Of a stretch of 64,000 nt of DNA, positions 42,063-50,795 are shown piece by piece. The translations under genes were made by a program, and so were the position numbers. The notes under the pieces are model-generated. The model did no database searches. It was not told the origin of the DNA and saw only the letters and a list, made by a program, of their open reading frames with translations. The DNA is taken from contig JAFIHF010000008.1 of the NCBI GenBank assembly GCA_017848855.1, positions 17,367 to 81,366 on the forward strand, in the 5' to 3' direction. Source of the stretch: Rhodanobacter denitrificans. Its GTDB lineage: Bacteria; Pseudomonadota; Gammaproteobacteria; Xanthomonadales; Rhodanobacteraceae. Within the stretch, counting starts at the first letter, position 1, and every line of letters begins with the position of its first letter.

Positions 42063-42365
42063 TTACGGGCTTTCGCTGACGCGATGCCGCCAGTATCCCG
42101 GTTGGCGGTGGCAGTGCATCACCGCAAGGATCAGCACATCGTCGGATTCGACGGTGTAAAGCACGGCATAAGGAAAAACGCGCGGGAGCCGGCGACGGAT
42201 GTCCTGCTCCAGCAGTGCGCCCGCCAGCGGCTGTTTGACGATTTCGCCGATGGCGCTCTCCATGCAGGCGATGAAACGCGTGGCGAGATTCGGACTGATC
42301 GACGCGTAGTGGAGCGCCGCCTCCTCGTACTCCGCCAAGGCTTCCGGGTGGAACGCAAAGCTCAT
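42063..42365 (-). CDS. RelE/ParE-family toxin
   Basis: 100 residues. FHPEALAEYEEAALHYASIS at the start, then LARFI-type helices and RRRLPRVFPYAVLYTVESDDVLILAVMHCHRQPGYW, the ParE-like beta-sheet ending in the conserved HxxRxPxYW. It overlaps the upstream antitoxin gene by 4 bp. ParE-type toxins poison gyrase and RelE-type toxins cut mRNA; the family cannot be narrowed here. It lies on the minus strand, between permease pairs 6 and 7. Confidence 0.85.
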   Translation of the reverse strand: MSFAFHPEALAEYEEAALHYASISPNLATRFIACMESAIGEIVKQPLAGALLEQDIRRRLPRVFPYAVLYTVESDDVLILAVMHCHRQPGYWRHRVSESP

Positions 42366-42595
42366 CGCGCGAGGCGGTCGCGCACGCGCTGCAAGGCCTC
42401 GTTGCCGGGGATGGGCTGGATATCGCCGCGGCGCAGCTCGTCGCGGCGTCGCACGGCTTCGGCCGTCCACGCAATCTGGATTTCGTCGTCCTGCCCGGGG
42501 GCGAGGCTTTCCACCAACCGGTCGGCCAGTTGCGCGCGGGCTTCGCTGGGTAGCGACAGCGCGGCTTGCGTGAGTTGTTCGATGCTGATGGCCAT
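42362..42595 (-). CDS. Addiction-module antitoxin (CHP02574-type)
   Basis: 77 residues. ALSLPSEARAQLADRLVESLAP is the signature helix of the small antitoxins paired with RelE/ParE toxins, followed by IQIAWTAEAVRRRDELRRGDIQPIPG. It precedes and overlaps the toxin. It is the second gene of a three-gene minus-strand set beginning at 42784. Confidence 0.82.
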   Translation of the reverse strand: MAISIEQLTQAALSLPSEARAQLADRLVESLAPGQDDEIQIAWTAEAVRRRDELRRGDIQPIPGNEALQRVRDRLAR

Positions 42596-42604
42596 GGGAC
42601 AGAC

Positions 42605-42784
42605 CTATGCGGGCAGGTGGTGGAGCTTGACGGCTTGCGGGCCGACCTCGTTGTCGAAGTGGCAGCGCACGGTGTCGCGCAATTCAACCAGCGATTCGGC
42701 ATCAGCGAAGAGCGCATGTCCGAATGCTTGGGCCATGTACGCGCCCTTCGCGGTTTCCTCGACCTGGAAAACACTCTCGTGCAC
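42605..42784 (-). CDS. Small HicB-like/DUF protein upstream of the toxin-antitoxin pair
   Basis: 59 residues with a GTG start (42784): VHESVFQVEETAKGAYMAQA, FGHALFADAESLVELRDTVR, then CHFDNEVGPQAVKLHHLPA. It resembles small proteins of about 60-70 residues with the pattern EGGY-ARALG-SIFTEA-LEELR-VRDAVRCHF, often misannotated as a 2-oxoisovalerate dehydrogenase subunit and fold-related to HicB. It ends 9 bp before the antitoxin start. The frame is open further upstream but no better start exists, so the original 5' end may have been lost by recombination next to permease A7. Confidence 0.6.
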   Translation of the reverse strand: MHESVFQVEETAKGAYMAQAFGHALFADAESLVELRDTVRCHFDNEVGPQAVKLHHLPA

Positions 42785-42842
42785 GGCGTGCTCCGGTTCG
42801 GGAATCCATCTTACTTCAATGCCTTGGGCGAGGGAGTTCTGA

Positions 42843-44162
42843 ATGTTCGACTACTACCTGCGCCTCGCCCTGCGCCGCTGCCGGCAGAACCTGGCGATGG
42901 TGGGCCTCTTGGTGCTGACCATGGCCATCGGCATCGCCGCGACGATGACGGCGATGACGATCTTCGGCGCGCTTGCCGGCGATCCGCTGCCGGGCATCAG
43001 CCCGCACCTTTACGTGGCGACGATGGATGCGCGCGAGGCGGTGGACAAGGACAACCCCGACTACAAGCAACCGGACAGCTGGCTCAAGCTCGGCGACGCC
43101 AAGGCGCTGGTGGATGCGCACCGCGCGCCGCAGCAACTGGCGTTGGCGCAGAGCCTGACCACGATGGACAGTCCCGACGGCAAGCACAGCGAACAGGCCT
43201 GGGGCTTCATGGCCTACGGCGAACCGCTGGGCATGCTGGGTGTGCCATTGCGCTTCGGTCGGCCGTGGACGGCGCAGGAGCTGGCGGCGCGTGCGCCGGT
43301 GGTGGTGATCGACAGCGATCTGGCGCAGAAGCTGTTCGGCACCGCAGACGCGGTGGGCCGCAGCGTGCTGCTGGGTGGCAAGCCGTTTCGCGTGGTTGGC
43401 GTCACAGTGCCGTGGAAGCCGCACACGGTGTTCCTCGACCTGCAGCGCAACCAGGGCAACCCGCAGGGCAGCAACGACGAGTTCTTCGTGCCTGCGGAGG
43501 CGGCGCTGGATGCGGGCGTGGGGCCGTTCACCTCGGGCGAGTGCGGCAAGGGGGCGCCAGTCATCGGCTTCCAGTCGGCGGCGGTACAACATTGCCGCTG
43601 GCTGGAAGTGTGGTCGCGGCTGGACACGCCGGCGCAGGTAGCGGACTGGCGGCAATTCCTCGCCAACTACGCCGATGCGCAGCGCGCGGCGGGCCGTTTC
43701 GTCTATCCGCCGCAGCCGAAGCTCTACGGCGCGCGCGCATGGATGACGCTGAATCACGTGGTGCCCGACGACGTGCGCCTGAACCTGATGCTGGCCGGCG
43801 CGTTCCTGCTGCTGTGCATGGTCAACGTGGCGGGCCTCCTGGCCGCGCGCTTCCTGCGCCGGCAGGCGGACGTGGCGATCCGCCGCGCGCTGGGCGCGTC
43901 CAAGCGCACGGTGTTCGCGCAGCACCTGGTGGAGACCGGCATCCTCGGCCTCGCCGGCGGCGTGCTGGCCTTGCCGCTGACCTGGCTGGGCCTGTGGATC
44001 GTGCGCCTGCAGCCGGTGAGCTATGCGGAGGCGGCGAAGTTCAGCCCCGGCGTGTTCGGTGCGCTGCTGCTGTTTTCGCTCATCGTGGGCCTGCTGGTGG
44101 GCGTGTTGCCCGCATGGCGCGTGTGCCGGCAGCCGCCGGCCCTGCAGATCAAGGTGGCTTGA
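42843..44162 (+). CDS. FtsX/MacB-type ABC permease, A-type, pair 7 (most diverged)
   Basis: 439 residues. N-terminus MFDYYLRLALRRCRQNLAMVGLLVLTMAIGIA; the Cys in the first loop and LTMAIG differ from A1-A6. Periplasmic LAQKLFGTADAVGRSVLLGG and Cys at about 233 and 250. C-terminal loop AARFLRRQADVAIRRALGASKRTVFAQHLVE lacks the SGEIGVRRA form, so ATPase coupling may differ. It ends QPPALQIKVA. Partner gene 4 bp downstream. Confidence 0.87.
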   Translation: MFDYYLRLALRRCRQNLAMVGLLVLTMAIGIAATMTAMTIFGALAGDPLPGISPHLYVATMDAREAVDKDNPDYKQPDSWLKLGDAKALVDAHRAPQQLALAQSLTTMDSPDGKHSEQAWGFMAYGEPLGMLGVPLRFGRPWTAQELAARAPVVVIDSDLAQKLFGTADAVGRSVLLGGKPFRVVGVTVPWKPHTVFLDLQRNQGNPQGSNDEFFVPAEAALDAGVGPFTSGECGKGAPVIGFQSAAVQHCRWLEVWSRLDTPAQVADWRQFLANYADAQRAAGRFVYPPQPKLYGARAWMTLNHVVPDDVRLNLMLAGAFLLLCMVNVAGLLAARFLRRQADVAIRRALGASKRTVFAQHLVETGILGLAGGVLALPLTWLGLWIVRLQPVSYAEAAKFSPGVFGALLLFSLIVGLLVGVLPAWRVCRQPPALQIKVA

Positions 44163-44166
44163 GGAG

Positions 44167-45408
44167 ATGGCCGTGCGACATATCGTGAATCCCTTGTTGC
44201 GCCATCGCCTGATGCCGCTGCTGGTCGTGCTGCAGGTGGCGCTGGCCTGCGCCATCGCCTGCAACGCACTGTTCCTGCTGCAGCAGAAGCTGGTGCCCAT
44301 CCTCGCGCCTGATGGTATCGGCACTCCGGACCGGCTGGTGATGGCCTGGAATATCGCGTCGCGCGGCAAGCCCTGGCCGACCGGCCGTCTGCTGGAAGTG
44401 CGCCAGGCGTTGCGGGCATTGCCGGGCGTGAGCGCAGCCAGCGTGGCCGGTTCGCTGCCGATGGAGACCAATGCGCAGATGAACGGCGAGGCGATTGCGG
44501 AGGACACACACGCCAAGGCCGGCGATGCGGCTGTCTACATCGGTGCCGACCTGGTCGATACGCTGGGCTTGCACCTGGTCGCCGGGCGCGATTTCAGCGC
44601 CGAAGAGCAATCCATCCAGTACCACGGCATGGGCATCAACGATTCCGGCCCGGCCATCATCACCCGCGCGCTGGCGAACCGCCTGTTTCCCGATGGGCAT
44701 GCGCTGGGCAAGGTGATACGCATCGGTGCAGCTGCCGATGCCGGGCGCCGCACCGTGGTCGGTGTGGTCGCGCACCTGATGAGCAACAAGTTCGACGCCG
44801 ACGGCGGCAATGTGGACTACACCATGCTGTTTCCCGGCGTGCCGGGCAATTGGCCGATGCCGGTGTTCGCGGTGCGCGTGGCGCCGGGCGCGGACGTGGA
44901 ACGCGTGCGCAAGGCGGTCGATGCCACCATCCACCGCGAACTGGGCAATGAAATGATCCGGGGCTTCGAGCCGAGCATCCAGATGTACGGCGACATGCGT
45001 GCGCATGCCCTGGCGAAGTTCAAGGCCGCCGTATGGCTGCTCGCCGGCGTCAGCGTGGTGGTGCTGATCGTCACCCTCGCCGGCATCATGGGCCTCACCG
45101 GCTACTGGGTGCAGCAGCGCACGCGGCAAATCGGCATCCGCCGTGCGCTGGGCGCGCGCCGCCGCCACATCCTGCGCGAGCTGCAACTGGAAAACCTGCT
45201 GGTGGTCGGCGTCGGCGTGCTGCTCGGGCTGGCCTGCGCCTACGCGATCAACCTGTGGCTGATGCGGCACTACGAACTCACCCGCCTGCCGTGGATCTAC
45301 CTGCCCGTCGGCGCGGCGCTGATGCTGCTGCTCGGCCAGCTCGCCGTGCTGTCGCCCGCGCTGCGCGCCTCGCGCGTGCCGCCGGTGGTGGCGACGCGGA
45401 GCGTGTGA
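44167..45408 (+). CDS. FtsX/MacB-type ABC permease, B-type, pair 7
   Basis: 413 residues. LLRHRLMPLLVVLQVALACAIACNALFLLQ is TM1. Periplasmic ITRALANRLFPDGHALGKVIRIG. C-terminal part VTLAGIMGLTGYWVQQRTRQ and IGIRRALGARRRHILRELQLENLLVV. It ends VPPVVATRSV. It closes the permease array. A GTG six bases after the chosen ATG is an alternative start. Confidence 0.88.
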   Translation: MAVRHIVNPLLRHRLMPLLVVLQVALACAIACNALFLLQQKLVPILAPDGIGTPDRLVMAWNIASRGKPWPTGRLLEVRQALRALPGVSAASVAGSLPMETNAQMNGEAIAEDTHAKAGDAAVYIGADLVDTLGLHLVAGRDFSAEEQSIQYHGMGINDSGPAIITRALANRLFPDGHALGKVIRIGAAADAGRRTVVGVVAHLMSNKFDADGGNVDYTMLFPGVPGNWPMPVFAVRVAPGADVERVRKAVDATIHRELGNEMIRGFEPSIQMYGDMRAHALAKFKAAVWLLAGVSVVVLIVTLAGIMGLTGYWVQQRTRQIGIRRALGARRRHILRELQLENLLVVGVGVLLGLACAYAINLWLMRHYELTRLPWIYLPVGAALMLLLGQLAVLSPALRASRVPPVVATRSV

Positions 45409-45495
45409 GCCTTGCAGCCGTCCCTTTCGAGAGCAAGGGGCAATATGGCCAGTTATGCTAGCCTTGTCGTGGCATATGCAAAGCGGGGTCGGATC

Positions 45496-45762
45496 ATGCA
45501 GACGAACGTGCTGGATGCAAAAAATCGGCTTTCCCAACTCATCAAGTCGGCACAGGCTGGCGAAGAGGTGGTGATTGCCAATCGCGGCGAGCCGGTGGCG
45601 AAACTGGTGGCCGTGCATGGCAAGGGCGCGTCGAATGCCGAGCCGGGTAGTCCGGAGGCGATTCTTTCGTGGCTGAAAAATCGCCGGCTGCCGGCTTATG
45701 CCCGTCGCAGCGCGAAGGAAATCAATGCCGACATCAGGGAAGCGAGGGAGTCATGGGACTGA
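45496..45762 (+). CDS. Phd/YefM-family antitoxin
   Basis: 88 residues. MQTNVLDAKNRLSQLIKSAQ and AGEEVVIANRGEPVAKLVAV form the Phd/YefM DNA-binding fold, with a C-terminal helix INADIREARESWD that would bind and block the toxin. Its end overlaps the PIN toxin gene by 10 bp. The start at 45496 fits the family; the upstream extension is not conserved. Confidence 0.87.
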   Translation: MQTNVLDAKNRLSQLIKSAQAGEEVVIANRGEPVAKLVAVHGKGASNAEPGSPEAILSWLKNRRLPAYARRSAKEINADIREARESWD

Positions 45763-46148
45763 TCTATCTGGACAGCTGCCTGGTGATCTATCTGACCGAA
45801 AACCATCCCCAATGGTCGGCTCGGGTAGTGGCTGCCATTGGCAGGGCGAAAGGCGCGCGGTTCGCCATCTCGCCGCTGGTGAAGATGGAGTGCCTGGTCG
45901 GGCCGGCCAAACGTGGCGACCCGGTCTTGCAACGCGAATACACCGAGTCGTTCGCGGCTTTCGCCGCGCTGACGATGCCGGAGCAGGTGTATTTGCAAGC
46001 CGCGCAATTGCGCGCGCGGTTCGGCATGAAGACGCCCGATGCGTTGCACCTGGCCTGTGCCCAGCACCATCGCTGCGAGGCCTTGTGGACGAACGACAAC
46101 CGTCTTGCGGCAGCCTCGCACGGCCTGGCGCGGAAACTCCCCGCGTGA
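45753..46148 (+). CDS. VapC-type PIN-domain ribonuclease toxin
   Basis: 131 residues with the four acidic positions of the PIN active site: Asp in IYLDSCL, Glu in VKMECLVG, Asp in TPDALHLACA and Asp in LWTNDNRL. VapC toxins usually cleave tRNA or 23S rRNA. It overlaps the antitoxin gene by 10 bp in the usual antitoxin-first order. The pair separates the permease array from its regulator genes. Confidence 0.88.
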   Translation: MGLIYLDSCLVIYLTENHPQWSARVVAAIGRAKGARFAISPLVKMECLVGPAKRGDPVLQREYTESFAAFAALTMPEQVYLQAAQLRARFGMKTPDALHLACAQHHRCEALWTNDNRLAAASHGLARKLPA

Positions 46149-46218
46149 GACTCGCGGCCTTGGGCATTGCAACCTTTTTCACTGGAGCCGCATCCATGCG
46201 GACATGTGCAGGAACAAG

Positions 46219-47559
<1,341 letters not shown>

Positions 47560-47613
47560 GCTTGTCGCTGTGCGGGTTTGCGACGAGACTGCGCGCCAGG
47601 GGTAATGCGACCC

Positions 47614-47690
47614 GTAGGAGCGCACCCTGTGCGCGAATGCTCTGGCGCCCGATCGAAGCAAGAGCATTCGCGCACAGGGTGCGCTCCTAC
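47614..47690. repeat. REP-like inverted repeat (GTAGGAGCGCAC type)
   Basis: Starts GTAGGAGCGCACCCTGTGCG and ends with the exact inverse, with a 30-bp centre that also pairs partly (AATGCTCT/AGAGCATT). The second copy lies at 49462-49538. Similar sequences are abundant REP-type repeats in pseudomonads and xanthomonads. It separates the regulator from the next gene. Confidence 0.75.
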
Positions 47691-47715
47691 CTGGTCAGGT
47701 CATCGGGAGTAGGTC

Positions 47716-48048
47716 ATGCGTATCGGTAGCCTCATCGTCCTGCCGCTGTACCTGCTGGCCTTCGCGGCCGCGGCGCAGACGGCCGCGCCCGCCGCGAGCG
47801 ACCAGTGGAAACCGCCCGCGCCCGCCGCGAGCGTTGCCGGCGCGCACGGGCAGGCCGTGGCTGGCGGCGACGCGGCGGCGAAGCCTTCGCCGTTCAAGTT
47901 CAAGCAGGCGCGCAAGACCTGGGAACCGGAGCCGCCGCCGCCGCGCGCGAACGACAAGGCCGCGGTGATGGGCACCGACCGCGCCTGGCAGAACGGCCAG
48001 CCGCCGGTGAGCTGCGCGCAGACGCCGCGGGACCCCGCATGCCGCTGA
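47716..48048 (+). CDS. Small secreted Pro/Ala-rich protein in the regulatory locus
   Basis: 110 residues. A signal peptide (MRIGSLIVLPLYLLAFAAAAQ) is followed by a low-complexity region rich in Ala, Pro and Lys and a tail SCAQTPRDPACR with two Cys. No known domain. Its place between the response regulator and the kinase of the same system suggests that it senses or modulates the kinase periplasmic side, but nothing in the sequence proves it. Confidence 0.65.
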   Translation: MRIGSLIVLPLYLLAFAAAAQTAAPAASDQWKPPAPAASVAGAHGQAVAGGDAAAKPSPFKFKQARKTWEPEPPPPRANDKAAVMGTDRAWQNGQPPVSCAQTPRDPACR

Positions 48049-48079
48049 GCGCCGCGCCGCCGACTGCGAGGCGCCGCTG

Positions 48080-49465
48080 ATGTGGCGCCGCCTGAATTCG
48101 CTGCAGGGCCGGTTGACCTTGCTGCTGCTGCTGGCCGCTGTGAGCGGCGCGCTGGTCTACGTGGGCATCACGCAGTGGCCGCTGCCGCAGGTGCTCGACT
48201 GGCTGCACAAGGACCTCGCGCTGTCGGTGCGCACGCCCGCGCAACTGGGGCGCTATGGCGGTTTCGCGCTCAGCGTGCTGGTGCTGCTGCCGGTGGCGTG
48301 GTGGCTGGCGCATCGCGCGATGGCGCCGGTGAGCCGCCTGCTGCGCGCGCTGGAAGGCGCGGTGGCGAGCTATCGCGACGGCGATTTCAGCTTCTCCATC
48401 GCGGCGCGCCGCAGCGATGAGCTGGGCGAGCTGATCCATATGCACAACGCGCTGGGCCAGACCCTGCGCGAGCAGCGCCAGCACCTGGTGCAGCGCGAGC
48501 TGCTGCTGGAGACGGTGGTGCAGAACACGCCGGTGGCGCTGGTGCTCACTGACAGCAGCGGCCGCGTGGCCTACGCCAACCTGGCCTCGCGCCACCTGTT
48601 CAACGAGGGCAAGAGCCTCAACGGGCTGGACTTCGCCGAGCTGCTGGCCGAGGCGCCGGAGACGCTGCGCCGCGCGGTGGAAAGCGGCGAGGACGCGCTG
48701 CTCAGCGTGGAGATGGACGGCAGCGAGGAGACCTTCCACCTGTCGCAGCGCGCGTTCCGCCTGCAGGGGCGGCCGCACCGGCTGCACCTGTTCCGGCGCA
48801 TGACGCGCGAGCTGTCGCGGCAGGAGGTGGCGACTTGGAAGCGGGTGATCCGCGTGATCAGCCACGAGCTCAACAACTCGCTGGCGCCGATCTCCTCGAT
48901 GGCGCATTCGGGCGCAGAGCTGGCGCGCCGCGGCCAGCTCGACCGCCTGCCCGGCGTGTTCGCCACCATCAGCGAGCGCGCCAAGCACCTGCACGGCTTC
49001 ATCGCCGGCTACGCCAGCTTCGCGAAACTGCCGGCGCCGCAGCCGCGCCCGGTGGAGTGGGAGCCGTTCCTCGCCTCGCTGGCGCTGCATTGCAAGTACC
49101 GGCTTGCCGCGCCGGTGCCCACGCACCCCGGCCGCTTCGATCCGGTGCAGATCGAGCAGGTGCTGATCAACCTGATCAAGAACGCGCACGAGTCCGGCAG
49201 CCCCGAGGACGAGGTGAGTCTGACCCTGCTCGACGCCGGCAACGAGCTGCGCATCGAGGTGGCCGACCGCGGCCCCGGCATGAGCGAGAACGTGCTGGCG
49301 CAGGCGCTGCTGCCGTTCTATTCCACCAAGCGCTCCGGCACCGGCCTCGGCCTCGCGCTGGCGCGCGAGATCGCCGAGGCGCACGGCGGCCGCGTGCTGC
49401 TGGCCAACCGCGAAGGCGGCGGCCTGCGCGTGAGCCTGCGCCTGCCGCAGTCCGGGGTGCTGTAG
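48080..49465 (+). CDS. NtrY-like sensor histidine kinase
   Basis: 461 residues. Membrane helices at about 12-32 and 63-85 enclose a short periplasmic loop of 30 residues. A HAMP segment (about 86-130) and a PAS domain (about 145-230, TPVALVLTDSSGRVAYANLA) follow, then the H-box VISHELNNSLAPISSM with the phospho-His, N-box QVLINLIKNAHESG, and G-boxes VADRGPGMSEN and STKRSGTGLGLALAREI. The short sensor loop and PAS fit NtrY-type kinases that feed NtrC-type regulators, here the gene at 46219. The stop codon lies in a REP-like repeat. Confidence 0.9.
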   Translation: MWRRLNSLQGRLTLLLLLAAVSGALVYVGITQWPLPQVLDWLHKDLALSVRTPAQLGRYGGFALSVLVLLPVAWWLAHRAMAPVSRLLRALEGAVASYRDGDFSFSIAARRSDELGELIHMHNALGQTLREQRQHLVQRELLLETVVQNTPVALVLTDSSGRVAYANLASRHLFNEGKSLNGLDFAELLAEAPETLRRAVESGEDALLSVEMDGSEETFHLSQRAFRLQGRPHRLHLFRRMTRELSRQEVATWKRVIRVISHELNNSLAPISSMAHSGAELARRGQLDRLPGVFATISERAKHLHGFIAGYASFAKLPAPQPRPVEWEPFLASLALHCKYRLAAPVPTHPGRFDPVQIEQVLINLIKNAHESGSPEDEVSLTLLDAGNELRIEVADRGPGMSENVLAQALLPFYSTKRSGTGLGLALAREIAEAHGGRVLLANREGGGLRVSLRLPQSGVL

Positions 49466-49538
49466 GAGCGCACCCTGTGCGCGAAGGCTTTTGCTCCGAT
49501 CAGCGCCAGAGCAATTCGCGCACAGGGTGCGCTCCTAC
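49462..49538. repeat. REP-like inverted repeat (GTAGGAGCGCAC type), second copy
   Basis: Same arms as the copy at 47614-47690 (starting GTAGGAGCGCACCCTGTGCG and ending in the inverse). It begins inside the stop codon of the kinase gene. The two copies bracket the small secreted protein and kinase genes. Confidence 0.75.
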
Positions 49539-49592
49539 AACGCGCACCACGCTCGCCTATACTGCGGCCCTCACCGGGGAATGGAGCACGTC

Positions 49593-50540
49593 ATGGGATC
49601 GGTTCTTGCGTTGGTCATCGTGGGGCTGGTGGTGGTCACCCTGCTCAAGATGGTGCGCATCGTGCCGCAAGGCTACGAATGGACGGTGGAGACGTTCGGC
49701 AAGTACACGCGCACGCTCACGCCGGGCCTGCACCTCTTGATCCCGATCTACCAGTCGGTCGGCCGCAAGATGAACATGATGGAGCAGGTGCTGGACGTGC
49801 CCTCGCAGGACGTCATCACCAAGGACAACGCGGTGGTGCGCGTGGACGGCGTGGTGTTCTACCAGGTGCTGGACGCGGCCAAGGCGGCGTATGAAGTGGC
49901 GCAGCTGGAGCAAGCCACGCTGGCGCTGATCATGACCAACATCCGTACCGTGCTCGGCTCGCTCGATCTCGACGAGAGCCTGAGCCAGCGCGACGCGATC
50001 AACGCCAAGCTGCTGCGCGTGGTGGACGAGGCCACGCACCCGTGGGGCGTCAAGGTCAACCGCATCGAGATCAAGGACATCGCCCCGCCGCGCGACCTGG
50101 TGGACGCGATGGCGCGGCAGATGAAGGCCGAGCGCGAGAAGCGCGCGAACATCCTCGACGCCGAGGGCCTGCGCCAGGCGGCGATCCTCAAGGCCGAGGG
50201 CGCCAAGCAGTCGGTGATCCTCGCCGCCGAAGGCGAGAAGGAAGCCGCGTTCCGCGCCGCCGAGGCGCGCGAGCGCACCGCCGAGGCGGAGGCCAAGGCC
50301 ACCACGATGGTCTCCGACGCGATCGCCGGCGGCAACGTCAACGCGCTCAACTACTTCGTCGCCAACAACTACGTGGAGGCGCTGAAGGTCATGGCCGCCT
50401 CGCCGAACCAGAAGATGCTGCTGCTGCCGATCGAGGCCACCGGCGTGATCGGCGCGATGGCCGGCATCGCCGAGCTGGCGAAGGAGTCGCTGGGGCAGCA
50501 GCAGGCGGCTGCGAAGGCGGCGCCATCGTTGCCGCGCTGA
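49593..50540 (+). CDS. qmcA: SPFH/Band-7 membrane protein QmcA
   Basis: 315 residues. N-terminal membrane anchor (about 2-22), then the SPFH domain (VRIVPQGYEWTVETFGKYTR ... PGLHLLIPIYQSVGRKMNMMEQVLDVP ... DVITKDNAVVRVDGVVFYQV) and a long Glu/Ala coiled coil (about 190-265). QmcA interacts with FtsH-HflKC-type quality control in E. coli. I prefer the ATG at 49593, with GGAG six bases upstream, over the one 12 bases earlier, whose spacing is too tight. Confidence 0.88.
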   Translation: MGSVLALVIVGLVVVTLLKMVRIVPQGYEWTVETFGKYTRTLTPGLHLLIPIYQSVGRKMNMMEQVLDVPSQDVITKDNAVVRVDGVVFYQVLDAAKAAYEVAQLEQATLALIMTNIRTVLGSLDLDESLSQRDAINAKLLRVVDEATHPWGVKVNRIEIKDIAPPRDLVDAMARQMKAEREKRANILDAEGLRQAAILKAEGAKQSVILAAEGEKEAAFRAAEARERTAEAEAKATTMVSDAIAGGNVNALNYFVANNYVEALKVMAASPNQKMLLLPIEATGVIGAMAGIAELAKESLGQQQAAAKAAPSLPR

Positions 50541-50559
50541 GGCGCTTTGCCGGTTCCCC

Positions 50560-50670
50560 CGCAAGTTGCAGGGCGGTTTCGCGCCGCTGCCGCGACCCTC
50601 TTTGCTTGCCCGGCAAAGAAGAAGTGACTCGGGTGCCGACAGGCGCCCGAAACCGCTTTGAAACTTGCGG
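50560..50670. repeat. Short copy of the long inverted-repeat family (ends only)
   Basis: The left end (CGCAAGTTGCAGGGCGGTTT ... CTCTTTG) is joined, after 9 bp, to the right end (CAAAGAAGAAGTGACTCGGG ... AAACCGCTTTGAAACTTGCGG). This is the pair of terminal inverted repeats seen at 5349-6016, 53671-54306 and 57341-57900, without the internal modules. It lies between qmcA and the bamD terminator. Confidence 0.75.
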
Positions 50671-50734
50671 CAGCACGAAAGCAAAAGCCCTCCCCGCCGG
50701 GGGGGGGGGAGGGCGGGCCTTGCGAAAACCCCGC

Positions 50735-50764
50735 ACAAAAAAACACCGGGCAAGCGCCCGGTGT
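50735..50764 (-). terminator. Intrinsic terminator of bamD
   Basis: Read on the minus strand: stem ACACCGGGC / GCCCGGTGT (9 bp, loop of 4) followed by a run of seven T. It lies 32 bp after the bamD stop codon. Confidence 0.85.
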
Positions 50765-50795
50765 CTTCGGTGCCGCAAAGTCGCCGCGTTCAGTT

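Noticed and set aside
42566-44188. Plus-strand long frame covering the TA region and permease A7
   Set aside because: Shadow of A7 in another frame; the true A7 start at 42843 has the conserved N-terminus.
50696-50716. Poly-G run as a quadruplex regulatory element
   Set aside because: Lies between the repeat and the bamD terminator, away from coding starts; possibly homopolymer sequencing noise.
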